64,000 nt of DNA from Symsagittifera roscoffensis (Eukaryota; Xenacoelomorpha; Acoela; Convolutidae): the NCBI RefSeq assembly GCF_963678635.1, contig NC_087063.1, forward strand, positions 77,833,617 to 77,897,616. Reading direction: 5' to 3'. The position numbers and the translations under genes are program-made. Numbering within the stretch: position 1 is the stretch's first letter; the number at the start of each line of letters is the position of its first letter. Below the pieces are notes generated by a model. It was not told the DNA's origin, did not search any database, and saw only the letters and a program-made list of their open reading frames with translations. Below, in pieces: positions 44,901 through 56,031 of the stretch.

Positions 44901-47900
44901 GCGTAGCCACTTATGGAGAAATTCCCAGCACAGACTTTTATGAAGGCTGTAGACAAAAGAGTAAAGCAAAAAGACATCAGGGGAGCATGCAGGCACACAA
45001 AACTGTAGGCGGTCTTTATATGGAAAGCCATTTTTCTTGGTAGAAGGGTTTTCAGAAAATTTGTAGAAGGGTTTTCAGAAAAAAAAATGAACTTTTTGTA
45101 AAAGTGATTAAATTCTCAAAAAAATAGCATTAAAAACCCAATACCACACACTTTCATAACACCTGTCTTTATCAAACAGGAATTCCAGGCAAACAAGCCA
45201 AGCAAAACAATTGATATTCAAATTAGCAACTGAACAAAATTTACGCAGCGGAAACAAGGCCAATTGAGCCGTAAAAAAACCGATTTGGTGAAAAACTTCA
45301 AAAAGTTTCAAGTCCTCCCTCAAACTACCCTGCAGTAACTAATACTCACCCAGTAATTAAATTTGAATTTTCAAGAAATTGAGCATGTCAGCTGTGATTC
45401 AACAAATTATTTTGTTAAACTAGTTAACCCGAAAAAAACAAGTCTACATTCCAATATAATATCGCTTGCTAGACGCAAGCTTTAAGAATATGATCGGAAC
45501 CTTATAAGCTACTTGCAGCAAGCAGTTATCCTTGTAGTATTTTGTCGTATGCATTAGGGACTCAGCTGCTACAGAATTCATTTATCTCTGTTTGACAATT
45601 CTCACAGGTCTTCCAGTCATAATATCAAGATTTTCCAGTTATGATAGGAGTCCAGTAAGATATTTCAAACAATTCGTTTAATAATCGGTAAAACACTTTT
45701 TCGCTACTCTGGTCGATTTACAGCTAAGGCGAGTGCACAGTGCGCCAGAAAGAACTTGGAACTCATATCTGGTTCATAATTTAATATTTCATAAAGGCTA
45801 AAGAAACAGATATAGCTGAAGATACCTGTTAGAAATTTGTTATGAATATAATGCAAGATGAAATACGATAAAAACTATTCAACACTTTGGAAAGTGCCTA
45901 CCTCATAACGCTATAGTTACGGAAAAGATAGCACAAAGATAGCAGAAATTCGAAATGTAAAATGGAAGCTCGAGCGACCTGTCAGAATAGCAGTAGGGTT
46001 TTAACCAAAGCGCAGTTAATTTTTAAGGTGCCAGTATTTTTCATAGAATGCAAAATTCAAAAAATAGCCAATTAATAGTTGGAAAGAGTAACGAACGCAA
46101 GTAAACAGAAAAAAAAAACAATATCTTGTTGAAAAAACTTCAACTTTCGAATTTCAACGAAAAAAAATAGATTACCTTTAAGCTCTTTGGACTTCTAGAA
46201 CAATTCATGATTGGCGCTGTTTTGATAACATAAACTCAACTTGAGAATTCCGGATCAATAGGTAAATTTTTTATTCCGCTGTAAATCTAAAAATTAAATT
46301 CCCTTTTCGAAACTAGAAAATCTTCACGTTTTTTGCGCACGTTTTTTTTTCGTATTTGGAGAGTGCTATTTAGTTAACTGTCTTTTTAAAAACAAAACAT
46401 GAGTTTAATGGAGTGTAACTGCTGAATCCATAAGTTAGAAAACCATACTTTATAAAAAAGAACAACATTGCTGCAGTAGTAGTCAAATAGTTGGCGCCTG
46501 AGAACAGTGTCGATACAAAACCACATTGTTTTTTAAGTCTCGTTTTTGCAAAATTTAAGTGAATGCCAGAAGAAACATTAAAATCAACAAAAACCCAAAT
46601 ACTTGCATACAGATTCAACACTTATATTATAGTAGTTTAATTCAAAATTACGATAGCCAGCACTGGATTTAACGTTCATTTGAACTAATTTGTTCGCTAA
46701 TGACCAATTATCAAAATTTTCTAGATCTGATTTTAAATTTTCGAGTGTACAACCTATGGTTGTTAAGATTATTTCATCAGCAAAGAGGAGTACCTCTGCC
46801 GAGCTGCATGACAAAAGAATATCGACATAACGGTCCAACGATTGACCTTTGTGGAACACCACTGGCAATTTCCTTCCAATCAGCACTAATTCCATTAAAT
46901 TCTACCCGCCGTAGGCGGTTACCAAGGTAAGTTTTTCAACCAATTCAAGTAATTAATGTGAAACCCATACTTCTTGAACTTCTTTATCAAAATATCCTGG
47001 TCGATAGTAACGAAAGATTCCTTTAAATCCAAGAAGAAGCTGTAACTTTCATCAGATGATGATGTTAATCTTAATCGTTCCGTTGGCTCTGCCAAAGCAT
47101 CAATTGCACTGTGTTAATTGTGGAAGCGATATTTTTTTGAGTGAAAAAGCGAGAATTTTTTAATATAGGAACACAAGCGTTGTTCATTGTTTGTTAATAT
47201 ATTTCATTCCAAACTATAAATGATATAGGTCAAATATTCATTTCATATGCTTTTGAATCCTCTTTATGAAGAGAAGAGACTTTCGCTTTACAAATTTTTT
47301 TTTTCGAAAAGACGTCCTTGAAAAAAGAAAGGTTGATGATGAAACCCAGATACGGGGCAATAATTGTTGAAGTCTTAACAATTAACTTACTTATGTTGAC
47401 GTTATCTACCGAATATTTATTATCCAAACTGTTAATTATATTCAACACTTCTGTAGAATTTGTTTTATTGAGATTTATTATTTTAATGAGATGTAGTAAA
47501 GTTCTCAATATTTGGTCCGGCAACATTGCGAAAACCTATGGTTAACGTTTTTCAAACAATTGTGAAAAAAATTCAACTTTTTCGCGATATCTATATCAGA
47601 TTCGAGATATGACTGAAAAGCTGGTATTTCAGTTGTTTTAATGATTCTGCCGCTGTTGTCATTTAAATTTTGTAAATTTGTCTTCATTCTCCGATGATGT
47701 TTTTTCCAGTAATACTGTCTTCTAGATTGCTTTTCTTCAAACTTTTCTCTTAAACTCCAGAATTTGGTCAAAAAAATAACACTTAGCATGAGTGCATCCA
47801 ATTGTCCGCAGTGAGGTTTGATTGATCCAATATTCTAATGAAAATAGTTATTTTAGCTGTTTTCAAAGAAACTGAGCACAAATCGAGCGCCGTTAATTTC

Positions 47901-49235
47901 GCACTGCTTCCAGTTAATTGATTATGAGGATCAACTTCCTCGACTGGCGATAAATTGAGCTTTCGTTTTTCGCACAATGTAATTTAATCGTGTAGGGTTT
48001 GCAATTCAATAATTGGATTTCCAAAAGGGGTCTCCTGCGTACTACGCTCAGAGAAGACAAATGCAGGCTGTATTTTTAAAGGCGACTTTTTTCTAACCAA
48101 GTCTTCAAGTTCACCCACTGAAGTTACTGACTAGCCTCCTGTTCCGGTAGTAACGTCTCTTTCGAGTAAAATTTAAGAGACCTTATTGACTGGCACGATT
48201 AACCATACCTGTGAGCCAACTGCGTCGCCGCCAGAAGATTTCACGATCTGCATGATAAACAAATTTAACTATTATCGTGGCATGGTGTCGTGGTCCTAGT
48301 GGGTGGCAAGCTGCAACATTGCCCGGATTGATGTTTATTCATAGACACTGGGATAGAAGGATTAGAATACTCGTCAGTGGTTCTCCATTCAATACTACGC
48401 TGTTGAAGATCCGTCCGACATAACTTTCAATCGTTTCCAATAGTATCTTCCAGATCAACGTCAGAGTCAAAGCTCGACACTTGCATTCCGATTCTCTGAA
48501 ACTATTTAATAAGCTTATCACAACAGTGGCTAAATCTGATTCTCGTTACTAATTAAATTTGACTTTCTTGACTCACCAACTCCGATGAAGTGGTGTGCGT
48601 ATATGGGGTGGGAGTCCACTCTGTCTTTGTTGAGCCACTTGCTCATCATCACGTGCTCCTTCTGTGCATGGTGCATCTCAAAGCCAGCATCCACCGCACT
48701 CTGCAATGTCCATGCAAACGCCACTGGGATCTAAACAGTTTAAATCAAGGAGACCTTAACTGACAGATCAATTGCATGACTACAAAAAATTATGTTGCAA
48801 AATGACCTCCAACATAAATGAAACATTCCACAATCGAAGCTAGTCGTATGACAAAAACCATGTTTCGTGGCCGAGCGAAAGACATGCATAAACTATTTTA
48901 TCTTCAGATCTGATGTCACTTTTTAATACTCGTTTAAAAAGTTTTCAACTGACTTTTAACCAGGCACCTTGTAGGCTGTGCTTCTCAGACTCTTCAAGAC
49001 ACTTTTTCAGTCCCTCCTTCACGCTCTCAGTGTCTCTGTCACGTGACATGTCCTCGAACTCCTTCGACTCCTGCTTGGACAGGTCAATCTCCAGACTCTT
49101 GTGGTAGTTCACACTTCCCCTGATAGGCAAGTGGTCGAAGCTAAGGTCCATTTTGGGGGAAGCGGGAGGGAATGTTGTACGTGTTGTGCTGCACAAACGT
49201 ATTAGTTGCGGGAATATTTCTAAAACGTCAGCCAT
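38913..49235 (-). CDS. NUDT6: Nudix hydrolase, NUDT6-like
   Basis: Four exons: 49235-48954, 48730-48577, 40011-39826 and 39244-38913, joined in phases 0, 1 and 1 to give 317 residues, matching the usual NUDT6 length of about 316. The N-terminal half (LSFDHLPIRGSVNYHKSLEID, AFAWTLQSAVDAGFEMHHAQ, then HHFIGVG) is the pre-Nudix domain of this family. The Nudix fold follows, with GIVVNEKDEVL and the box GHVDPGEDL...REVSEETNI at about 180-202. The box keeps the catalytic R-E and E-E pairs, but the canonical Gly near its end is Asn. The C-terminus contains CSDMYFCCLL and ECKWVPISDF. The family hydrolyses nucleoside diphosphate derivatives; the natural substrate is unsettled. Intron 2 is 8.6 kb and packed with repeats, including a decayed LINE. 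No lesion in the coding sequence. Confidence 0.88.
40646..40738 (+). repeat. Minisatellite, 27-bp unit, four copies
   Basis: The unit TCCCGGATAGCCGAAAAATA plus AATTCGT is repeated almost exactly, the last copy partial (GATAGCTGAAA). The unit includes the core of the element's terminal inverted repeat, so it probably grew by slippage of the left terminus. Confidence 0.8.
40927..41040. repeat. Poly-C and CA-rich simple sequence
   Basis: Runs of C near 40931-40943 and 41028-41039 lie inside the MULE-type element, separated by pyrimidine-rich DNA. Confidence 0.6.
41461..41577. mobile_element. Foldback element, arms about 50 bp
   Basis: CAGACATTGTATTAAACAAT with CAGTATCGAGACAAGG on the left pairs with CCTTGTCTCGATTCTG and ATTGGTTAATACATTGTCTG on the right; only about six bases lie between the arms. 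The similarity extends imperfectly outward to about 41452 and 41590. It may be a MITE; no clear target duplication was found. Confidence 0.6.
41591..43880. repeat. Intronic AT-rich DNA with copies 2 and 3 of the dispersed repeat
   Basis: Copies of the family first seen at 24840 lie at about 42240-42580 and 43000-43440 (TAAGAGTCTGAACTGCGTTC near 42549; GCATATATACCTAAGTGCAT near 43346). No gene is supported. A (G)AGGCGAAGCT..TCGCA motif recurs near 42958 and 43776. Confidence 0.45.
43885..43955 (-). repeat. tRNA-Ser-like sequence (tRNA pseudogene or SINE head)
   Basis: On the minus strand GTCGGTGGCTGAGTGGTTA matches the A-box/D-arm of serine tRNAs, TTTGCTAATC would place a GCT anticodon, and GCAGTTTCGAATCTC fits the T-arm/B box. 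The variable arm is too short and the acceptor stem is imperfect, so it is probably not functional. Confidence 0.45.
44011..44072 (-). repeat. tRNA-like sequence, second in tandem
   Basis: On the minus strand ATGCGGCGCATCTGGTTGAC fits the A box and GTGGTTTGAATCCTG fits the B box. It lies about 55 bp upstream of the Ser-like copy in transcription direction. Tandem tRNA-like units are usual in dimeric SINEs. Confidence 0.45.
44400..44950. repeat. Degenerate tandem repeat, about 165-bp unit, about four copies
   Basis: Landmarks recur at regular spacing: GAGCGTAGCCGCGTATGCA near 44417, GAGCGTAGCCGAGTATGCA near 44580, GTGAGTGGGCGCTCATA near 44741 and ACGCGTAGCCACTTATGG near 44897. Each is followed by CCCA/CACTACCC-type and GATTGAATcC-type stretches and then TTGACTTTTC/TCCGAGG. 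Strongly diverged; it lies in NUDT6 intron 2. Confidence 0.6.
44951..46059. other. Intronic DNA, nothing recognised
   Basis: No supported ORF, RNA or repeat in this part of NUDT6 intron 2 beyond short A-runs. Confidence 0.35.
46060..46370. repeat. Dispersed AT-rich repeat family, copy 4
   Basis: Contains GAACGCAAGTAAACAG, TTCAACTTTCGAATTTCA, AATTCATGATTGGCGCTGTT, TTCGAAACTAGAAA and TATTTGGAGAGTGCTATTTA in the same order as the other copies. Confidence 0.5.
46560..47977 (-). mobile_element. Decayed LINE fragment in NUDT6 intron 2
   Basis: Same strand as the host gene. A linker-like piece at 47801-47505 (QSRRQYYWKKHHRRMKTN) is followed by reverse transcriptase pieces at 47526-47230 (VDNVNISKLIVKTS, KAKVSSLHKEDSK), around 46980-47050 (FFLDLKESFVTIDQDILIKK) and 46895-46584 (VVFHKGQSL, LLFADEIILTT, LANKLVQMNVKSS). 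The catalytic FADD has become FADE and the VPQGS motif is altered. There is no intact frame. Confidence 0.65.
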
Positions 49236-51300
49236 TAACAAACCCCAAAATTAAAAAAAATTGAGCATTGCTTAAATTAGAGTCTCTGAAAAATTAAAGA
49301 AAATGTTTTACATAGACCTATTTATATTTTGAAAATCCGATCTATATTTTTCAATACTTATCAATATATAGTTTTAAAAAAACATCAATTTAATGCTTTT
49401 CATGGCCAGTTTTACAGTTAGTAAAAAATTACGCAAATGCCAGAGCAGACTTACTCTGTTCTCTTTGAGAATGGAGTAAAACTGTTCTTGTAACACGGAC
49501 TTTCAAGTTTAAAAAGATTCGCATGTTTCACATCAAAAGCATCTTGTCTTGTAATCCTGCGTCTGTTTTCAAATAGAAATCCATTTTGTCTGAAACAGAT
49601 GATTCTATTATCGATTGCCAATCGCCTTTTTAATCACCAGCTCAACGGATTCGTTCAACAAAAACTATCATCATTCGATTCTTGCGGAGAGCTGAAATGT
49701 CAAAGCATAGCTTTAAACTAATTAATTGAAATAAAAACACGTTTGCTCAACTTAGATTTTAAAAAGACTTTTTTAAAATCTCTGTAGAAGCTATTTCAAT
49801 TTGGCTGAGCTGTCTTAGGTCGATGAGTCTATGCACCACAAAAATAATGTCTTAAACGGTGCAATATTGTTCTCGAGTTTTGTCACCTTCCTAAAGTTCT
49901 TAACATTTATCGTTATTTCGATAATTCCTCTCAAATTGAAAATTTTCTGTTTGGACAACTTAACAAACATCAGATACCAACAAAACTTTCTATAGAAAAT
50001 CTATTTCAGGTTAGAAATGTTTTACCTTGAAAATTTACAAAGATAACCTTTATTAAATGAGTAATGACTAGACTTCAGTATAGGTTGTGTGTGTGTGTCA
50101 GGAACATGGGGATTTTCCCTGCTAGCCTTCGTAAATATTTACTCATTAGTTCAAAATCAGAACTGTAATTGCTAGCAAAAATAGAAGACTATGATAGGCC
50201 TTAAATAACGGGTTAAAAGATTTTATATTCCAAACAACAAGACTAAAACTAACATCAGAAAAATTACAAAATTATTAAAGGTTAGAACTCGAGTAAATGA
50301 TAACCCGCACTGACAAAAATGGATTTCGATCAATTTTAGTATGAAAAAAATGCAGATTAGATTCAAATCGATTTAAGTTGTAAAAAAGTAAGTTGATCAA
50401 AAAAACCAGATCTATTTGGATCGATTATAAATCGATTTATTTTCAACGCTAAAAAAATCGATTCCAATCGATTTTAAATCCGTTTGAATGGATCTTAAAT
50501 CTGACCTAAAATGAAATCGATCGAAATTGATTTTAAATCGATTTAAATCGATTTTTTTCACTTTTTTTTCTTCAAATTTTCGAAAGGCAGAAAAAAAATG
50601 AAAAGTTTTGTAACGCGTCGTTACATATGCCAAAATTGACTAAAATGCTTGTAAAACAAAATCAACCGTCCCCCATGCCCCCCATCAATTCTTAAAATAA
50701 AAAAGCTAACGTTACTCGGGTAAAACCAAGTTTTTATGCTGTAATTTAATCTATTTTCAGCTTTTAAGCCACCAAATAAGCTATAATTTTTTAAGGTAAA
50801 GTTAAGGTAATGTTAGGGTAAATTTTTACTTAAATTTTTTTTACCTTAACTCATTTAGGTTCAATTTACCTTTACATTTTTTTGAGTGTGCGAGAAAGGA
50901 CCTCATAGTCTTGTAGACTTGTTTTTCATCTGTTTTGCTGTATTTTGTTTTGAGTAAGGAATATTTGATGCAAAAATAACAAAAACTTCAACTAATTTCA
51001 TTTATTGTTTGCATCAAACACTTGATTTGACCAAATAAAAGTAATAATAACTAAACAAAGGTGTTAAATAACCTTTTAAATCCTTGAATTGAAATGTTAA
51101 GCTTAATTGAGGTTGATTTGCTAGAATTAGCCAAATTAATTCCAATGCCAGGTCGAAATAATTCATTCACAATTTGATGCAGACTTTTAAATAAGCCGAA
51201 AAACCAAAATAAAAGATTCGGCTTATTGTTCGATTCGGCCAAAATAAAAGATCCGGAAAAAGTTTTGTGAAGTTAAAGTTTTATCGCATATGATGCAACG
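49236..51300. other. Upstream of NUDT6: no gene; simple-sequence and ATCGAT-rich DNA
   Basis: No coding region is supported. It should contain the NUDT6 promoter just above 49235. A short GT run lies near 50087, a dense cluster of ATCGAT sites at 50330-50570, and complementary TTAAGGTAA / TTACCTTAA stretches at 50780-50880. Confidence 0.4.
50330..50570. repeat. Cluster of AAATCGATTT palindromes
   Basis: About ten ATCGAT or near-ATCGAT sites occur within 240 bp, often as AAATCGATTT, irregularly spaced, with runs such as TTTTAAATCGATTTAAATCG. It looks like a decayed short-period tandem repeat. Confidence 0.6.
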
Positions 51301-51317
51301 TTTTATCGGGGGCAATT

Positions 51318-51453
51318 TTATGGTGTAATTAGGGTTTTACAAGGTTGTTTAAGAAGACCAAATATGTTTGTCATGGCCTAATCAATAGGCATGTCAATAG
51401 GGCATGTCAATAGGCCTTATCAATAGGCATCGGGGGGACGAGGAAAAAGAGCC
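51318..51453 (-). mobile_element. Relative of the hAT MITE with an expanded internal repeat
   Basis: The minus-strand segment 51376-51325 shares GACAAACATATTTGGTCTTC and AACCTTGTAAAACC with the element at 15459, and GAGGAAAAAGAGCC closes one end. Between them GGCATGTCAATA-type units are repeated about four times (51380-51430). Confidence 0.4.
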
Positions 51454-51510
51454 GGGTGATGACACAACGATGTTATACTTTTCTTAGTACGTTTTCTTTT
51501 CCCCTGCCAG

Positions 51511-54400
51511 TTTTTCGCCTAATGTTTATCTCTGTAGCTGAATTACTTCAATTATCCAAAAGCTTATAAATTATAGCCTTTTGGATGATCGAAGCAAATT
51601 AGTAAAATAAATAAAACTAACTTATACGATATTAACAAACTTATAATTATTAATGTTTTTAATAATTTGTTTCAGTTTTTAATCTTTTTTTAGTTTTATT
51701 CTGCGTCACTTTTCAAAATATTGATTTAACGGAGTTGGAAAGAATAAAATTGAAGGACTGCAGTCATCATCTTCGAACAAGCTTCTAATCAAATGTGAAA
51801 GACTTTCCTATTGAAAAAAAAAGATGTAATGATTCCCTAAAAGTAATATATGCTTGCGAGTTGAAAGACTTCGATCGACGTCGTGTTTTGTCTTCATTTC
51901 AGCCCGTGATAGATATCACGCTGGCTTAATTTGACTTAATTATGCAATGGTATGCGAGATTTGCTGATCAGTGTTAACGCTAAATAGCATGCGTTGTCTA
52001 AGCATAATAAATCTTTTTATATTGTGGTCAGTTGTGCAAAGAACTAAAAGCAGAACCAGTTATTCACACAAAAAATTTGAAATGACGTGTTTTTCTGTTT
52101 CGGCGGTATCTAATGCTTAAAAATATGTAAATAAAGCACTCAGTGTGTTGAATTACGTAACCACGTAGCGACAGTTATAGTTCCCCGCTGGCCATGCAAT
52201 TCACGCTGGCCTACTGTGATATAAAATCAAGGTTAATGCATCGAGATACGATACTTTCTTACTGTATAAGTTAACAAGCAAGATGTCGGAGCCTAACAGA
52301 TTTTGTTAACTGTGAGCACTAGTTGAAATAGCGGAGAATTAGCATCAGGTTATGGGCATCTTATTTTTGTTCGGCTTATGTGTGTTATTCTATTTTGCTG
52401 CAAGAAATTGGACAGTTCTGACATCCATCGTTCAATGGTAGCAATATCTAAAAACTGAAAAAACTTTGCGTTGAATAAAAAAACTTAACGATGGGTGAAG
52501 CCCGTGATGCATTTCACGCTGGCTTACTGAGATATAAAATCAGCAAAGTTAATGAATTGAGATACGAGACATTTTGATTAATGTATAATTCAACCAGCAA
52601 GATGTTGGAGCGTAACAGATTGTTTCAATTGTGAGCACTAGAACAAATAGCGGAGAGTTAGCACCAGGTTATGGGCATCTTTTAATTGTTTTGCGTATGT
52701 AGGTTATTCTATTTTTTTGCAAAAAAAAATGACAGATCTGACATCCTTCGTTCAATGGTAGCAATATCAAAAAAAAATAAGTTAATTCAAGTGGAATTCA
52801 GTTAAAACTTAGCAATAGAAAAAAGCCCTTGATGCATTTCACGTCGGCTCAATTCGAGTTTAAACTAGCAAGGTTTCTGAACATGGTACCAGAATTTTTG
52901 ACCAGTCTATATAATAACTAGCAAGAGTGGTCTTGGCGTAACATAGAAATCTAATTGTGAGCATTAGTTCAGGGAAGTGAGAAATTACATCAAGTTGTTG
53001 AAAGAAAAAATGGCTTAGCTCGTGTTTTTGAGTTTGCATGGAAAAATGAACAGATCCGACATCACTAGTTGAATGGAAGCAAAAGCAAAGAAAACGTAAC
53101 CCATCTCTCATCGCTTAAAGTTATATTAACAATTACCTATAGTTAAAGGCCTATGATACATTTCACGCTGGCATATTCTGTTTACTTTTGTTCCCATGTT
53201 TTTTTCACTGAAACTTTTCGAATCTCTGAGTGTCCGGCTTTTATTCAGGGTAGAATTTAGGGTTGGTAATCTACCCCTCAAGACATTTTGTTTTTTAGGT
53301 TATTTTCTATTGTTTTCAAAAAAATGTGTTTAAAAAACTTGCCAAATTCTCAATCCTATAAGCGTGCTGTCAGGGTACACTCTTGGTTAAAAAACTGGAT
53401 TCCAAGTTTTATTGACCAATTGTTTTTGGTTTCCGAGATAACGCGTCTTTGATTGATTTTTCACAGCTTATAGTAAATCTCTCGAATTTTGGAAGACACA
53501 TTTTAGTCTACGTCGTAAAAATTAAACTTTTTAAGTCGTGATGCGTATCACGCTGGTTACATTGAATTTGAAGTTTGCAGTTTGATTTAATTTAGAATGT
53601 CTCAAACGCGATCAGGCCGAGAGGTGCGAGACTCTCGCAGCCAGCAAAAAATTGCCTTGTTCTATGAAAATTGTTGTTAGTTGAACGTTTCAAGGTTTTG
53701 CATTTTTGTTGGTTTCTGCTTTTAATTGGTCCTTTTAAGGATGGAACAGTACTGACTGTCAAACAAGGCCAGCAGTATTATCAGGCTAAAGTGGAGGCGC
53801 AATTGGCGCAAAAGACTATATCCACCGCTGTTTGTTAGATCTGTCGAGTGCTTGCCATGATCATCAACAAAATGAAGAACTGGGCATCAAATATCCTCCA
53901 TGTAATGCGAAAAGTGTTTCCACTAATCCCCCCACTCAATGCAGTTCGCCTGCAATGACAACTCTTATGCAGCCAAATGTCATCAGCGTAGATTCACATA
54001 GTGATGAGCCCCAGATGGTATGTTCAAACAGTATCTAATTAACTGTCAAATAAAATATTTTAGCTTGTATTTCTTTTTTGGTGTTGTTTTTCGTAGTATG
54101 AGCAACAAGCCCTGAATGAAATTATTCATTCAATTGTACGTGAAGCAGAAATAGCAAACAGATATGGAGGATTTGCCTCTGGGTAATTTAGAGAGGTTGC
54201 CTCAAGTTCAAAAGCGCGGACTTTTTCACCGCAACGACGTGAAATCCACGCCGCCTAGCAAAATAATGAGATGCACTACCACACCCAATGTGTACGATTC
54301 ACCCGCAGCCTCTTCTAGTGAAGGAACTATGATTGCTGTAAGTTGCAAGGCTAAGACCGAATAATTTTGAGAGTTCTTCATTCTATGGAGCAGCCGGTTA
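51511..54400 (+). repeat. Large duplicated block, copy A
   Basis: Closely similar along its length to 55646-58365 (offset about 4.1 kb), from TTTTTCGCCTAATGTTTATC to TTCATTCTATGGAGCAGCCG. It begins with a hairpin (CTTCAATTATCCAAAAG paired with CTTTTGGATGATCGAAG), then carries about 320-bp tandem units and the 5' exons of the BEN-domain gene. Small indels distinguish the copies. Confidence 0.85.
51898..53560 (+). repeat. Tandem units of about 320 bp headed by a palindromic box (copy A)
   Basis: A box of the form CCCGTGATGCATTTCACGCT plus GGC occurs near 51904, 52188, 52501, 52831, 53150 and 53540. Spacing is 284, 313, 330, 319 and 390 bases. Between boxes the units share TTGTGAGCACTAG, AGCGGAGAGTTAGCACCAGG, TTATGGGCATCTT and GACATCCTTCGTTCAATGGT (strongest between the 52188 and 52501 units). 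No ORF spans them. Confidence 0.7.
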
Positions 54401-55021
54401 AACACAGGGTTTTTTCAGGATCGTCAATTCATGGTTTTCATGATGAGCATGGTGGAAAAACAAACCATCTAGCCTGATAAGCAAAACAATGTAGTAGAAA
54501 AACTTGCTAGTGTGGCTGACAGTACCAATGAGACCCTAACTGGGTTAACAGGAATGGTCGAAAACACTAACAAGTCGATCATAGAATTCGAAAATGTCAC
54601 CGGAGCGATTTTCAAAAGGCACGTGCATGAGACTTTGACGATTGATAAGTCCATGAAATCTGATGATTAAATGATTAAATTTGATTCATAGAAGGGATTT
54701 AACTTAAACTTAGTTTTTGTCGGAAAAGTTATTCCTGAAACTCGGCTCAAAACTAAGTGTTTCTTTTAGGCTAAAAACCTCGAGCTTCACGCCATTAAAC
54801 CGGTCGCAGTTGAAGAAGAGGGAGATTCTGTCATGTGGAAGGATGTGAGCCTTCTATCAATTAGTCAATTGACGGTTGGCAAATATGGCCGAAAAGTAGG
54901 ATCATTATTGTGGTCGGAAGATGAGATTATTGGACACATGATTTCTCCGCAAAGAAAAAACAGAGGCGAACATTGCCGTCCTCCTTTCGACAATGAAAGG
55001 AAGCTAGTCTGGGAGAGTTAG
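53599..55021 (+). pseudogene. BEN-domain gene, probably inactivated
   Basis: BEN domains bind DNA or chromatin proteins. From ATG 53599 (MSQTRSGREVRDSRSQQKI) the exons run to about 53680, then 53742-54018 (TVKQGQQYYQAKVE, ending at ATG|GTATGT), 54098-54340 (LERLPQVQKRGLFHR, ending GCT|GTAAGT), 54419 to about 54670 (EKLASVADSTNETL) and 54770-55021. The last holds the BEN half: LTVGKYGRKVGSLLWSEDEI, then CRPPFDNERKLVW, most like BEND5-type domains. Lesions: a 2-base insertion after QAKVE, an in-frame TAG near 54474, and about 115 bp missing after LFYEN compared with copy B. Alternative splicing could rescue some of these. The domain call is by pattern only. Confidence 0.5.
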
Positions 55022-55645
55022 TGATCATTTAGACTTTTGCAGACATATTTGATTTTCTTTCTCCGTGGATTAGATTTTTTTGGATGGGCTGAGCAAAAAA
55101 GTTTTAAGACGATTATTCCTAGTGAAGCTTCGTTTAAGGGGCTGTTAAAATGAACTACAAAAACAATCAATTGGGAGCGTATGCTGAAGCGAAAATCAGC
55201 TTCAATAAGCTGGACCCTCAATTGACAAAAGACAGGAAGAAAGCAGAATCACAAACAGAAGCAAACAATCATCTGTCGTTTCAGTCGTCAAGAGACGTTT
55301 TGGATAAGGAGAATTGAGTTCTTGAAAGTTAGGCGGCTGACACATGTCAGTGTGGTCCAAAACATAGCTAGAACTTTTAAAAAATCGTAGTCATCTTTCA
55401 TATTCTGGCAAATTCAATATATCGGCCGCTGACACATGCCAGCTTCGTGGAAGACCTCACACGAACTTGTCCATGTTGTTTCCATGTGCCTTCACATACT
55501 CTTCAATCGCAAGTTCAAGACTTAATTTATTTTTTTTATCGTATATTTTTCGAATAAAAACAGGATTATTGGAGTAAAAGCTGATATGTTCACAGATGTT
55601 CATCAACTTTGAGTTGGTAGTTTTAAATATATGCTTGTCTCTACA
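55022..55645. other. Spacer between duplicated blocks
   Basis: It contains a two-copy motif (GCGGCTGACACATGTCAGTG near 55332 and GCCGCTGACACATGCCAGCT near 55424). No coding region is supported, though 55201-55315 reads with Lys/Glu-rich composition (RKKAESQTEANNH). Confidence 0.4.
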
Positions 55646-56031
55646 TTTTTTCGCCTAATGTTTATCTCTGTAGCTGAATTGCTTCAATTATCCAAAAGAT
55701 AATAAATTATAGCCTTTTGGATGATTGAAGCAAGTTAGTAAAATAGATGAAACTAACTTATACAATATTAACTAACTTATAATTATTAATTTTTAAATAA
55801 TTTGTTTCAGTTTTCAATCTTTTTTCAGTTTTATTCTGCGTCACTTTTCAAAACAATGATTTAACGGAGTTGAAAAGAATAAAACTGAAGGACTGCAATC
55901 ATCATCTCCAAACAAGCTACTAAACAAAGGTGAAAGACTATCCTATTGAAAAAAAAAGATGTAACGATTCCCTAAAAGTATTATATGCTTGCGAGTTGAA
56001 AGACTTTGATCGGCGTCATGTTTTGCCTTCA

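Noticed and set aside
47318-47545. Plus-strand ORF in NUDT6 intron 2
   Set aside because: Antisense to the reverse transcriptase remnant of the decayed LINE.
49087-49107. Plus-strand ORFs over NUDT6 exon 1
   Set aside because: The exon is supported on the minus strand by splice phase and family similarity; the plus frame is a shadow.
54469-54654. Minus-strand ORF opposite a BEN-gene exon
   Set aside because: The plus-strand translation is coil-like and flanked by splice sites; the reverse frame is a shadow.
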